A stretch of DNA of 64,000 nt. It comes from Levilactobacillus zymae (lineage in GTDB: Bacteria > Bacillota > Bacilli > Lactobacillales > Lactobacillaceae). The notes under the pieces are model-generated. The model was not told the origin of the DNA. It searched no databases and saw only the letters and a list, made by a program, of their open reading frames with translations. The position numbers and the translations under genes were made by a program. This document shows, in pieces, positions 49,499 through 57,906 of this stretch. Each line of letters opens with the position of its first letter. Position 1 is the first letter of the stretch. The DNA is taken from contig NZ_JAVLAS010000001.1 in assembly GCF_032190635.1 (NCBI RefSeq), forward strand, positions 2,232,001 to 2,296,000, written 5' to 3'.

Positions 49499-49564
49499 CT
49501 ATCTCGCTAACCAACTGATCACACTCGTCACCAGTAAAATGCCTAACTGTAGACTTCCCAGCAT
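49499..49564 (-). CDS. Possible 21-residue hydrophobic peptide upstream of PAP2
   Basis: The ATG at 49564 follows GAGGGGCGG, and the frame LGSLQLGILLVTSVISWLA-R ends with TAG 13 bases before the PAP2 start. It is a single membrane-spanning length. It may be a translated leader or a micropeptide; no homologue is recognised. Confidence 0.35.
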   Translation of the reverse strand: MLGSLQLGILLVTSVISWLAR

Positions 49565-49654
49565 CCGTATCGCCGCCCCTCAAAAACACTGTGTTACAGA
49601 ACAGTTTCTATCATAGTCGCTTGCTCCATCCCTAACCACTCATGCGAAAAGAGA

Positions 49655-51034
49655 TTAATCTGAGAATTTTTCAGAATCGGCGGTCGGAAAGTTCAGAATA
49701 AAGCGGCTGCCCGTGGGTTGGTTGTCCTCGACCGTGACCGTCACGTGATTAAGACTAGCTAATTGCGCAACGATGGCCAATCCCAGGCCGGTCCCGGCGA
49801 CTTTATGATTGTGGGCCGCGTCGGCCCGGTAGAAGCGTTCAAAAATTTTGGGTTTATCCGCGACCGCAATGCCGGGACCCTGGTCCTCCACGGCTAACGT
49901 CACGGAGGCGGTGGCCGTCACCCGGACAGTAATCGGCGAGGTCGCGGGCGCGTATTTCCCGGCGTTATCCAGTAACGCGCTGATCATTTGTTGTACGCTG
50001 GCGGCGTCCCCGGTGACCTGCACGGTGGCCGGGCCCTGATAAGCCAGTGGTTGCGTGAAGACCGCTCGTTTCTCCGTCAACGTTGCCCGGACCAGATCCA
50101 CCAAGTCAACTTTTGTCAGCGGCAGCATTCCCCGATCGGCGCGCGACAAGGTTAACAGGCTGTTGACCAAGCTTTGCATCTTGGCCGATTCGTCGTCAAT
50201 AAAGCCTAACGACCGCGGGACGATTTCAGGATGGGCGTCCCCACGCCGTTGGACCAACCGGACGTGCCCCCGAATCGCGGTGATCGGCGTCCGTAACTCG
50301 TGGGCGGCGTTGGAAATGAATTCACGCTCCTGCTGGGTGTGTTGGTTGATGGCCCCCAACAGGACGTTGATGCTTTGAGCCAGTTGGTGCACCTCAAAGG
50401 GCTGGTCCGGGACCGGCAAGGCCACCTTGGTTTGCGGGCTTTGCGCCTGCTGGCGGGCGGCGTCACTGAGACCGGCGAGGGGCCGGGTAATGCTACGGGC
50501 GGTCACCCGCACGTAGGCCCAACCCACTATGAGAATCAGGAGCGCCACGGCCGCAACCACCCCGATAATCGACCACAACAGACTGGTAATTGGCTCCAGA
50601 CTGACCCAGGTCTCAAAGACCACGTGGGCTCGCGACCCCGACCGGTAATAGGTAACCCCGTAGCCCGGCGTGTAGGTTAGGGCTTCGAAGAACGGAATAT
50701 TGTAGTGAGTTGCCCGCAGGAACCCCCGAGTATTGGGTGAATAATAGTGCTTGGCCGTCTTACCCTGGCGGCTAGCCAACACGTAGGTCCGGCGGGTATC
50801 GATGGCACTATTCTGACGCCAAAGGTGCCAATCCCAGGACTGCCAATCGGGCTCCCGGTCGGTCATGGACCGTTTCAGGCTGGCAACGACCTGGTTAGAC
50901 GTCCGTTCCTGTTGCTTGACCAACTGATAGCCGACCGTTCCCACGACGCCCAACCCCATCAAAAGGGTTAGGGCCACTAACATGATTAAGAAACGTCGTT
51001 GGATCTCCTGCGCGGTGGTTAATCGTTTACGCAT
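49655..51034 (-). CDS. Sensor histidine kinase (OmpR-type partner)
   Basis: The 459-residue kinase has TM1 (about 15-37), an extracytoplasmic loop of about 120 residues, TM2 (about 160-183), HAMP, HisKA with phosphoacceptor His in AAHELRTPITAIRGH, and HATPase_c with LLDNAGKYAP (N box), EDQGPGI (G1) and GTGLGLAI (G2). GGGGGTG precedes the start. It is 11 bases downstream of its response regulator. The signal is unknown; the loop is aromatic-rich (TYTPGYGVTYYRSG). Confidence 0.92.
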   Translation of the reverse strand: MRKRLTTAQEIQRRFLIMLVALTLLMGLGVVGTVGYQLVKQQERTSNQVVASLKRSMTDREPDWQSWDWHLWRQNSAIDTRRTYVLASRQGKTAKHYYSPNTRGFLRATHYNIPFFEALTYTPGYGVTYYRSGSRAHVVFETWVSLEPITSLLWSIIGVVAAVALLILIVGWAYVRVTARSITRPLAGLSDAARQQAQSPQTKVALPVPDQPFEVHQLAQSINVLLGAINQHTQQEREFISNAAHELRTPITAIRGHVRLVQRRGDAHPEIVPRSLGFIDDESAKMQSLVNSLLTLSRADRGMLPLTKVDLVDLVRATLTEKRAVFTQPLAYQGPATVQVTGDAASVQQMISALLDNAGKYAPATSPITVRVTATASVTLAVEDQGPGIAVADKPKIFERFYRADAAHNHKVAGTGLGLAIVAQLASLNHVTVTVEDNQPTGSRFILNFPTADSEKFSD

Positions 51035-51045
51035 CCATTCACCCC

Positions 51046-51735
51046 CTACCGGTAGTCGGCGGACAGCACGTAGCCCACCCCCCGCACCGTGTGAATCAGG
51101 TGTGGCGTGACCAGGTCGACCTTGTGGCGTAGATAGCGAATATAAACGTCGACGATGTTGGGCTGGCCGTCAAAGTCCACGCCCCACACCGTATCGAGCA
51201 ACTCGTCGCGCGTCAGCGTTTGGCCGGCATGTTGCATCAAGCAGAGCAATAAATCGTATTCGCGCTGGGTCAACTGAATGATGCCGTTGTGGCGTAACAC
51301 CTGCCGGGCCGTGGTGTCGAGCGTTAAATCGGCCACCCGCAACTGTTGCGATTGGCGTTGCTGTCCCCGTTGGTGCCGTAAGATGACCCGGATGCGAGCC
51401 AAGAGTTCCTCGATATCAAACGGCTTCGTGATGTAATCGTCGGCCCCGGTGTCCAGGCCGGCGACCTTATCCCCCACGTAGTCGCGCGCGGTCATCATGA
51501 TCACCGGCAGATCATCGCGTTTGCGAATCCGGCGCAGGACCTCTAGTCCGTCTAACCCGGGTAACATCCAGTCCAGTAAAACCAAATCCAATTGCCCCCG
51601 ATGACTCTCGTAAGTCGCCAACGCCGCGGGACCGTCCGTCGCGTTTAACACCGTGTACCCTTCGAACTGTAATTCACTAGTCAGGTAGGTAATCACGGCC
51701 TCCTCATCCTCAACGATTAAAATAGTATGTGTCAT
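51046..51735 (-). CDS. OmpR/PhoB-family response regulator
   Basis: The ATG at 51735 gives 229 residues starting MTHTILIVEDEEAVI. The receiver has the acidic pair VEDE, the phosphoacceptor Asp55 in VLLDWMLPGLDG, Thr in MMTARD and Lys in ITKPFD. The C-terminal winged helix ends GVDFDGQPNIVDVYIRYLRHKVD then VRGVGYVL. It is co-transcribed with the kinase. Confidence 0.94.
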   Translation of the reverse strand: MTHTILIVEDEEAVITYLTSELQFEGYTVLNATDGPAALATYESHRGQLDLVLLDWMLPGLDGLEVLRRIRKRDDLPVIMMTARDYVGDKVAGLDTGADDYITKPFDIEELLARIRVILRHQRGQQRQSQQLRVADLTLDTTARQVLRHNGIIQLTQREYDLLLCLMQHAGQTLTRDELLDTVWGVDFDGQPNIVDVYIRYLRHKVDLVTPHLIHTVRGVGYVLSADYR

Positions 51736-51833
51736 TATTATTGCCCCCATGTTTCATGTCTTGGATTAATTATAAGGCGGATAACCACGAGAAACGCAAT
51801 TGCTAACGGACCTTAAGAACTTCCGTCCAAGCT

Positions 51834-51868
51834 TAAAAAAACCGCAACCTCTGATCAGAGATTGCGAT
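51834..51868 (-). terminator. Terminator after the histidine phosphatase gene
   Basis: On the minus strand CGCAATCTCTG and CAGAGGTTGCG pair, followed by TTTTTTT. Confidence 0.88.
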
Positions 51869-51885
51869 TCATGAAATTTGAGATT

Positions 51886-52515
51886 TTAAAGACCCAACCG
51901 GGTGAGACTATAGCCCCGCAGGTACCGGTGTCCGGTAGCCGGATCAACGGTCATGCGGGTCAGGCTGGCGTTACGGGGTTCGGGAAGGGCTTGGGACGTC
52001 GCCAATCCTAACATCAGTAACGCCGCTAGCTTAATGGTCAAGCCGTGGCTCACCACTAAGATGTGTTCGTAGGGATAATCGACCACTAATTCGGCCACCA
52101 GCTGGCCCACGCGCGCCTGAATTTGACGGTAACTCTCGCCCCCGGTGCGGGGCAACCAGTCCGGTAAAACCTCGTAGGTCAAGGGATCGAAGGCGTCCGG
52201 ATAGCGTTTCTGTAACTCGGCGGTGGACTGCCCCGTCCAATCACCGTAGTCACCCTCGACCAAGCGCTGATCCAAAGTTAACGGTAAGGTGTCCGCCGAC
52301 CCCGTGGTCAGAATCGCCGCGGTTTGCCGGGTCCGTTGCAACGGACTGACCACAATGCGGTTGTAATCGGTCAATTCCAGGTGCGCTAACAGATCCTGCA
52401 CCTGTCGTTCTCCCGTACTGGTCATCAGCGTCACGGCTGTATCCAGCTGCCCCTGAATTATGTGACTCACGTTAGCGTGCGTTTGACCGTGGCGTACCCA
52501 ATCGATCGTTGTCAT
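51886..52515 (-). CDS. Histidine phosphatase family protein (phosphoglycerate-mutase-like)
   Basis: The ATG at 52515 follows GGGAGG, giving 209 residues. The RHG motif is WVRHGQTHAN; the second Arg and acid are in SPLQRTRQTA and LVEGDYGDWTG; the second catalytic His is in LVVSHGLTIK. This small class includes broad-specificity phosphatases rather than glycolytic mutase. It is 16 bases after the DMT transporter stop, in the same operon. Confidence 0.88.
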   Translation of the reverse strand: MTTIDWVRHGQTHANVSHIIQGQLDTAVTLMTSTGERQVQDLLAHLELTDYNRIVVSPLQRTRQTAAILTTGSADTLPLTLDQRLVEGDYGDWTGQSTAELQKRYPDAFDPLTYEVLPDWLPRTGGESYRQIQARVGQLVAELVVDYPYEHILVVSHGLTIKLAALLMLGLATSQALPEPRNASLTRMTVDPATGHRYLRGYSLTRLGL

Positions 52516-52531
52516 CCTATCGCCCTCCCGG

Positions 52532-53479
52532 TTAGTTCGCTGACTCTTCGAAAACGGTCGTGACCTTCCGCCGCCCCCGTTGTAACAGGTAAATGGCCAC
52601 GATGACCAGGACGGAACCAATCACTTCAGCTAGGGTAATTTTAAGACTTAAGAAGAGAATCGACAAGACAAACGTCATCACGGGCTGCGTCGCGTCCACG
52701 ATACTGATCACGTCGGACGGCGCAAAGTGACTACTGTAGAGCAACAGGGAGAACGGTAAGATGGTTCCCACCAGAATCACGGTGCTCATGGACGCCAGTA
52801 AACCGGTGGTCAACGGTGGCGTGTTGACCCAGACCGGATGGTTGAGGTTAAAGACGATCCCGGCGATCAACGTTCCCCAACCCAAGACGGTGATGGGTGA
52901 ATGACCGTTATCTCTGACCAGCGTCCGGGGTAAGACCACGTAACCGGCCGCGGTGATCCCGGAGCCAATCCCCCACAACAAGGAATCTAACGGGATGGCC
53001 AACTGCGAAATGTTACCCCGGGTGATGGCCAGAAAGACCCCCACCATCGCCACAGCAAAGGCGATCATGTCGCTCCGTAACGGCCGCTCGTGCTTAAAGA
53101 GAAAACTCCCCAAAACGATAAATAAGGGGCTTAAGTATTGCAGGATGGTCGATGCGGCGGCGTTCCCGGTCTGCACGGACATGTAAAAGGTCAACAGATT
53201 GGCCCCCAGCCCGATGATGGCGTAGGCCACTAACCAGGCAATCTCGCGTAAGCTGCCGAAGACGGCGAACGTTTTCTTACCATATAAGACCAAACTAATC
53301 AGCAACAAAACAACTCCGGCGCCCAAGGTTCGAGCGGATAAGAACCAACTGGCCGGGATGTCCTGACCCTGAGAGATAAACTGTAACACGGTCCCGGAAA
53401 CCCCAAACATGGTCGACGCCACGGTCGCCCAGAAGATTCCCTTCATGATACTGCCGGTCGGTGTATTTACTGTTTTCAA
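52532..53479 (-). CDS. DMT-superfamily (EamA) transporter
   Basis: The 315-residue protein has ten hydrophobic segments in two EamA repeats (about 15-145 and 160-305), with the typical ILQYLSPLFIVLGSFLFKHERP and VISIVDATQPVMTFVLSILFL ends. A TTG start follows GCGAGG. It is a cytoplasmic-membrane metabolite exporter or importer of unknown substrate. Confidence 0.87.
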   Translation of the reverse strand: MKTVNTPTGSIMKGIFWATVASTMFGVSGTVLQFISQGQDIPASWFLSARTLGAGVVLLLISLVLYGKKTFAVFGSLREIAWLVAYAIIGLGANLLTFYMSVQTGNAAASTILQYLSPLFIVLGSFLFKHERPLRSDMIAFAVAMVGVFLAITRGNISQLAIPLDSLLWGIGSGITAAGYVVLPRTLVRDNGHSPITVLGWGTLIAGIVFNLNHPVWVNTPPLTTGLLASMSTVILVGTILPFSLLLYSSHFAPSDVISIVDATQPVMTFVLSILFLSLKITLAEVIGSVLVIVAIYLLQRGRRKVTTVFEESAN

Positions 53480-53622
53480 CGCGCTAAATCCTCGCTTTCG
53501 TTCACCATTTTTAATTTTCTAATTCTAACGAATCATGATTAAAATTTGCTAACAAACGGATACTTTTTTCAATAATTTATTTAACCGCGGATGGAATAAA
53601 AAATGTAATCGAAGAAGCCTAG

Positions 53623-53709
53623 TGCTGGTTGAGCGGAGCTGTCGCTTGCTTCCGCTCAGCTGGGCCGTGACGACCGTGGGCACGACTTCGAGCCCATCTG
53701 AGCTCCAGC
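53623..53709. repeat. Degenerate structured repeat related to family A
   Basis: GCTGG (53624-53628) can pair with CCAGC (53705-53709), enclosing GAGCGGA/TCCGCTC (53631-53637 with 53651-53657). GTGGGCACGACTTCGAGCCC (53676-53695) matches 19 of 20 bases of family A copy 2. The outer arms differ, so it looks like a rearranged or decayed copy. The rest of the 53480-53945 gap shows only the metI terminator. Confidence 0.55.
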
Positions 53710-53885
53710 AATCTTAACGATGGTGATGATCCCGCCATTTAAACTTAACTGCCACCGTAGTAGAGCAGCGTCAATGTTTTTTTCATGTTCAGCACGGACA
53801 AACACCCCGCCAGAACGACAAGTCAATGTCACCACTATTTTCTAACCAACTAGCACGACGCGTAACCAAATATAAATTTCGTTAT

Positions 53886-53934
53886 AAAAAGCTTTCCAGA
53901 CAAGACGTGATCCGCTAAGATCACGTCTTGTCTG
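53886..53934 (-). terminator. Terminator of the methionine transport operon
   Basis: On the minus strand CAGACAAGACGTGATC pairs exactly with its complement around TTAGCG, followed by GAAAGCTTTTT. Confidence 0.85.
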
Positions 53935-53945
53935 TTAACTTAAAG

Positions 53946-54629
53946 CTAGGCGCTGTGGTCCACGTGGCGGGCCAGTAAGTCCCCGCATAGCTGAATCGCA
54001 AAGACAATCACCAGGATGATCAACATGGCCAGGATGGTCACGTCCCCTTCAAAGCGACTGTACCCGACGTTGATGGCCAGGTTCCCCAAGCCACCCCCAC
54101 CAATGGCACCGGCCATGGCGGTCAGGTCGATCAGACTGATCAAGGTTAGGACGGACGAACGGATGATATCCGCCAGCCCTTCCTTGAGGTAGACCCGAAA
54201 GATAATCGCGATGGGCCCGGAACCGACCGCTTCGGCGGCTTCAATCACGCCCCGGTCAACTTCGGCCAACGCGTTTTGAATCTGCCGCGCGTAGAACGGG
54301 GCGGACCCGATGATCAACGGCACGATGGCCGCCGTGGTCCCAATCGCCGTCCCAACGATTAGCCGGGTGACCGGCGCGATGACGGCCAGTAAGATCACGA
54401 ACGGAATCGACCGGAACAGGTTGACCAGTTTATCGAGAATGTTATAGACGACCTTATTTTCGAGGATTCCACCCGGTTGGGTAACCGTTAAGCCGACCCC
54501 GATGGCCATCCCGATGATCCCCGCGATAATCGCGGTGAACAGGGTCATGTAGATGGTTTCGCCGGCGGCTTGGAGAAAATCGCTCTTCATGGTCACCGCG
54601 TTAGGAAAATATTGGGCAAAGAGTTTCAA
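53946..54629 (-). CDS. metI: Methionine ABC transporter permease
   Basis: A TTG start at 54629 is preceded by GGAGGTGG. The 227-residue protein has five hydrophobic segments and the permease EAA-type loop EVDRGVIEAAEAVGSGPIAIIF. The sequence FVILLAVIAPVTRLIVGTAIGTTAAIVPL is typical of MetI. It forms the membrane channel with MetN and MetQ for D/L-methionine import. It is the last gene of the operon. Confidence 0.94.
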   Translation of the reverse strand: MKLFAQYFPNAVTMKSDFLQAAGETIYMTLFTAIIAGIIGMAIGVGLTVTQPGGILENKVVYNILDKLVNLFRSIPFVILLAVIAPVTRLIVGTAIGTTAAIVPLIIGSAPFYARQIQNALAEVDRGVIEAAEAVGSGPIAIIFRVYLKEGLADIIRSSVLTLISLIDLTAMAGAIGGGGLGNLAINVGYSRFEGDVTILAMLIILVIVFAIQLCGDLLARHVDHSA

Positions 54630-54857
54630 CTAGGCCACCTCCGAATCATTGGGATTGAGTTGCGTGACTTGAATTCCGGCATCCCGGCAATACTGCCAAG
54701 CCTGGTCCAACTGGTCGGGTTCCCCGGCCATGACCACCACCAGGTTCCCCAGCGGCGTGTCTTGCAGGATTTCCACGTTCCCGTACAGAATGTTGGAGAC
54801 CACCTGGTAACGTTTGAACAGCTCGGTGATTAGCGGCGCATCGGTGCTGGCCCCCAC
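54630..54857 (-). pseudogene. Detached NIL domain of MetN (3' part of frameshifted metN)
   Basis: A 75-residue frame, [30 protein letters not shown], is the methionine-binding NIL domain that normally forms the C-terminus of MetN. Upstream, the codons reading IQLKYV continue the domain in this frame, up to the point where the metN frame ends. One extra base near 54870 separates the two. A GTG at 54857 could start it separately but the ribosome binding site is weak. Confidence 0.85.
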
Positions 54858-54861
54858 GTAC

Positions 54862-55683
54862 TTAAGTTGGATGGTCGTCCAACCCCAGCGCGTTGGCCTG
54901 CTTGTAAATCTTGTCGAGCGCTTGGTCGATCTGCGTGGCGGTATTGATGAAGTCGCGGGTCAGTTTCTGCTTGGGCTCGCTGAAGATGGTGACTAAATCA
55001 CCGCGTTCGATGATCTCGCCGTCTTCCATCACGGCCACTTTGTTGCAGATTTCCTTGACGGCTTCCATTTCATGGGTAATCAACACCACCGTCAAGCCCA
55101 GGTCCTTGTTCAATTGCTTGAGTAACTCCAAGATTGCCGTGGTGGTCTTGGGGTCCAGGGCACTGGTGGCTTCATCACTGATTAAAATTTCGGGGTCGTT
55201 GGCCAGCGCCCGCGCGATGGCGACCCGCTGCTTTTGGCCCCCCGACAGTTGTGCGGGGTAGTCGTTGGCCTTTTCGCTCAACCCAACCAGGTCCAATAAC
55301 TTAGCGACCTTTTCCTTGCGTTGGGCGTGGGTCAACTTTCCCCCCTTGAGCGGGTAATCCACGTTATCGGCGATGGTCCGGGCGTTCATCAGGTTGAAGT
55401 GTTGGAAAATCATCCCAATTTTTGTTCGCGCCTGGCGTAAATCCTTGGCCTTCATGGCGAGGATGTCCTGGCCGTTAACGATAACTTGCCCGGCTGTGGG
55501 CCGTTGAAGACGGTTAATCACCCGGACGAGGGTACTCTTCCCGGCGCCGGAATACCCGACGACGCCGTAGATGTCCCCCCGCTGGACATCTAACGAGACG
55601 TGTTTTACGGCTTGCACCGTTTGACCCTTATTATGGAAGGTAACGTCAACATCCTTTAACTGAATAATCGTATCTTTGGTCAC
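54862..55683 (-). CDS. metN: Methionine ABC transporter ATP-binding protein, truncated by frameshift before the NIL domain
   Basis: A GTG start follows AAGGAG. The 273-residue product has a complete ABC ATPase: Walker [11 protein letters not shown]-loop FQHFNLM, signature LSGGQKQR, Walker [13 protein letters not shown] and H-loop THEM. It then ends [12 protein letters not shown], where the family normally continues into the NIL domain (about 345 residues in total). The NIL sequence follows in another frame. The ATPase should still drive transport but would lack inhibition by cytosolic methionine, unless frameshifting restores the full protein. Confidence 0.88.
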   Translation of the reverse strand: MTKDTIIQLKDVDVTFHNKGQTVQAVKHVSLDVQRGDIYGVVGYSGAGKSTLVRVINRLQRPTAGQVIVNGQDILAMKAKDLRQARTKIGMIFQHFNLMNARTIADNVDYPLKGGKLTHAQRKEKVAKLLDLVGLSEKANDYPAQLSGGQKQRVAIARALANDPEILISDEATSALDPKTTTAILELLKQLNKDLGLTVVLITHEMEAVKEICNKVAVMEDGEIIERGDLVTIFSEPKQKLTRDFINTATQIDQALDKIYKQANALGLDDHPT

Positions 55684-55742
55684 TATCGCATTCTCCTTAC
55701 TCGCTATGCCGGTAATTCTTACTTAACGCCACGGGATTACGG

Positions 55743-56546
55743 TTACCATGCTGGCACGGATAAACCGTGGTAGTACTTCTTGATTAACTTCTTGGTTGAT
55801 TCGCTTTGGTAAGCCTTCACGATCTTCTGGTAGGTCTTGTTGTTCTTGTCAGACTTGTTCGCCGCAATGATGTTGATGTACGGAATGGAGGCCTTGTTCA
55901 GCTTTTCCTTGAAAATGCATTCGTTGTTCGGTAACTTCGCTTCGGCCGCAAATTCGTTGTTGACCACGGCACCAGCCGCATCCGATAAGGAACGTGGCGT
56001 CTGGGCGGCATCAACCGGCGTAATCTTTAACTTCAGCTTGTTTTCCGTGATGTTCTTAGGCGTTGGCAGTTCTACCTTGTTGTCCACCTTGATCAAACCA
56101 GCGGATTGCAGTAAGTGTAAAGCCCGGCCTTCGTTGGTCGAATCGTTAGGAATGGTGATCTGGTCACCCTTCTTGATGGCCGAAACGTTCTTGACCTTCT
56201 TGGAGTATAACCGTAGGGGTGCGCGCACGGTCTTCCCGATGGATACGATGTTGGTCTTGTGGGCCTTGTTCCAAGCTTGCATGAAGAACGTGTGTTGGAA
56301 CGAGTTGATGTCGATTTCGTGGTTGGTCAGCGCTGCGTTGGGTTGGTTGTAATCCGTAAAGGTGACCAGCTTGATGTTGACGCCTTCCTTAGCCAATTTG
56401 GTCTTAATGGGCTTCCAAATTTTCTCGTCGGAACCCATGATGCCGACCTTGATGGTCTTGTTCGAGCTAGACTTCCCGCAACCTGCGACGATTAACAACG
56501 GAATCAATAATAAAAATAGCCAGGCAAATCGTTTAAATTGCTTCAT
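55743..56546 (-). CDS. metQ: Methionine-binding lipoprotein (NLPA/MetQ family)
   Basis: The ATG at 56546 follows AAAAAGGGG, giving 267 residues with lipobox IVAGC (Cys23). Family blocks are KVGIMGSDEKIWKPI, LTNHEIDINSFQHTFFMQAWN, ITIPNDSTNEGRALHLLQSAGLI and a closing KIVKAYQSESTKKLIKKYYHG. It captures methionine at the outer membrane face. It is first gene of metQNI, directly behind a T-box leader. Confidence 0.94.
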   Translation of the reverse strand: MKQFKRFAWLFLLLIPLLIVAGCGKSSSNKTIKVGIMGSDEKIWKPIKTKLAKEGVNIKLVTFTDYNQPNAALTNHEIDINSFQHTFFMQAWNKAHKTNIVSIGKTVRAPLRLYSKKVKNVSAIKKGDQITIPNDSTNEGRALHLLQSAGLIKVDNKVELPTPKNITENKLKLKITPVDAAQTPRSLSDAAGAVVNNEFAAEAKLPNNECIFKEKLNKASIPYINIIAANKSDKNNKTYQKIVKAYQSESTKKLIKKYYHGLSVPAW

Positions 56547-56908
56547 TAATAAAATCCCCTTTTTCCTCAAAATAATCATTGCTAATTGATCAGTGATTGA
56601 AATCGGACCAAAAGAAAAAGTCCGCTCCTAAGTTAATAGAAACGAACTTGTCGTGGTACCATTCTAGTTTAAGTCAGCGTTTGACGGCCGGCTCCTCATT
56701 AACACTCACCGGAACCCCGGGAAGTGCGTGCACGGTAATGAGTGCCAGTCATCGTCACCTCATTCTAAACGAACTCAGCAACGCCAATTCATTTCAGGCC
56801 ATCTTCACCCCGGCGTGGGCTACCCGCTTGCAGCAAATCGCGGGCTCTCTATCAAACCATTACCGGTGGTTACTCTCCTGATCACATTGTTTTCAATCAC
56901 TTAATTTA
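56547..56908 (-). promoter_or_regulatory. T-box leader (probably tRNA-Met) of metQNI
   Basis: On the minus strand the T-box sequence AGAATGGTACCACG (56652-56665) precedes an intrinsic terminator (GTTCGTTTC with GGAGCGGAC, then TTTTTCTTTT; 56608-56647). Stem I features include an AGAGAGCC bulge region and an AUG triplet (56790-56792) in GAAATGAA, the plausible specifier. Uncharged tRNA-Met would stabilise the antiterminator and switch on methionine import. Confidence 0.85.
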
Positions 56909-56914
56909 CAAGTA

Positions 56915-56943
56915 AGTCTAATGCAACTTTAATTCGGTGTCAA
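56915..56943 (-). promoter_or_regulatory. Promoter of the T-box-metQNI transcript
   Basis: On the minus strand TTGACA and TAGACT are separated by 17 bases. Confidence 0.75.
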
Positions 56944-57134
56944 GCTGAAGTGACAATAAATTTATTTATATCAAAACGCGTCAGACCGGCGTTTGGCTGC
57001 GAACCCCCCGCCAGCCTTGAAGAAATCGTTCTCAGTCAAGTCAGAATTCTCATCTAAATTTCAGATACTTACCTCGAGTCTGAAAAAAGCTCAGGCTTCG
57101 TGTGTCTCCGAATATTTGGTGTCGAAATGTGCGC

Positions 57135-57233
57135 CAAAAGGCAGCTGGTTCCGCTTAACCCCGTAAGCCAAACAATCCAAATTCAGGATTGTCCGTCTTA
57201 CGATGTTAATGCTCACCAGCTGATCGCCTTTTG
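57135..57233. repeat. Structured element family B, full copy
   Basis: Nearly palindromic over 99 bases in six matched blocks separated by symmetric loops: CAAAAGGC/GCCTTTTG, CAGCTGGT/ACCAGCTG, TTAAC/GTTAA, CGTAAG/CTTACG and ACAATCC/GGATTGT. It begins about 10 bases after the tag stop codon, so it is in that gene's 3' untranslated region. A shortened relative is at 35291-35341. The rest of 56944-57134 shows no gene. Confidence 0.7.
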
Positions 57234-57243
57234 TCCCACTCTC

Positions 57244-57792
57244 CTACTCATCCAAAATCTGATCCTGCAAAATACCGGCCGCCTTTAGAAACATGTGCGT
57301 GACCACCGGGCCCACAAACTTGCATCCGCGGCGCTTTAAATCCTTCGCAACCGCGGAACCGATGGTCGATTGATTGACAATTTCGTCACGCGTCACCACG
57401 GGTAATAGCAACGGTGTGCCGTTCACAAATTGCCACAGGTAGTCGGCAAAGCTACCGAATTCGGCTTGAATCTGGGTAATCGCCCGGGCATTTTGAATCG
57501 TGGCCCGAATTTTACGGACGTTACGAATCATCTCATCGTCGCGGGCAATGCGTTCCACGTCGATTTCTAAATCAAAGCCCGCCACTTGGGCAATGTCCAT
57601 CCCCGCAAAGACGCGGCGATAGACGGGTAACTTACTAGCGGCGGCTTGCCAACTGAGACCCACCTGGAAGACACCCACAGTCATGAGCTCAAACAAGATG
57701 TGATCATCATGGGTCGGTGTTCCAAAGTAGGCATCGTACTCTTTCGTGCCATTGGTGTACCACTGGTGCCCGTCGTCAACGGCAATGGTCAT
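57244..57792 (-). CDS. tag: 3-methyladenine DNA glycosylase I
   Basis: The 182-residue protein has the Tag hallmarks: WYTNGTKEYDAYFGTPTHDDHILFELMTVGVFQVGLSW (catalytic Glu region), RNVRKIRATIQNARAI, then SKDLKRRGCKFVGPV-type sequence here as AVAKDLKRRGCKFVGPVVTHMFLKAAGI. The start lacks the usual first residues (MxxRCxW), so one of the zinc ligands may be missing. GAGGGGATCACG precedes the ATG. It repairs 3-methyladenine lesions. Confidence 0.9.
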   Translation of the reverse strand: MTIAVDDGHQWYTNGTKEYDAYFGTPTHDDHILFELMTVGVFQVGLSWQAAASKLPVYRRVFAGMDIAQVAGFDLEIDVERIARDDEMIRNVRKIRATIQNARAITQIQAEFGSFADYLWQFVNGTPLLLPVVTRDEIVNQSTIGSAVAKDLKRRGCKFVGPVVTHMFLKAAGILQDQILDE

Positions 57793-57872
57793 CGTGATCC
57801 CCTCCTCCGGCTTTCAGTGTACCATGTCCAGCAAAGACTTGTCGTCGAGGCTAGCGCCTGTCTTAAGAGTTC

Positions 57873-57894
57873 AGCGCGTCCGGGCCAGTCAGAA
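57873..57894. repeat. 5' fragment of structured element family A
   Basis: AGCGCGTCCGGGCCAGTC and AGAA match 21 of 22 bases of the left end of family A copy 1 (95-113). The remainder of the element is absent. It lies just after the second oppA stop. Confidence 0.55.
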
Positions 57895-57906
57895 GCACCG
57901 CCAGAC

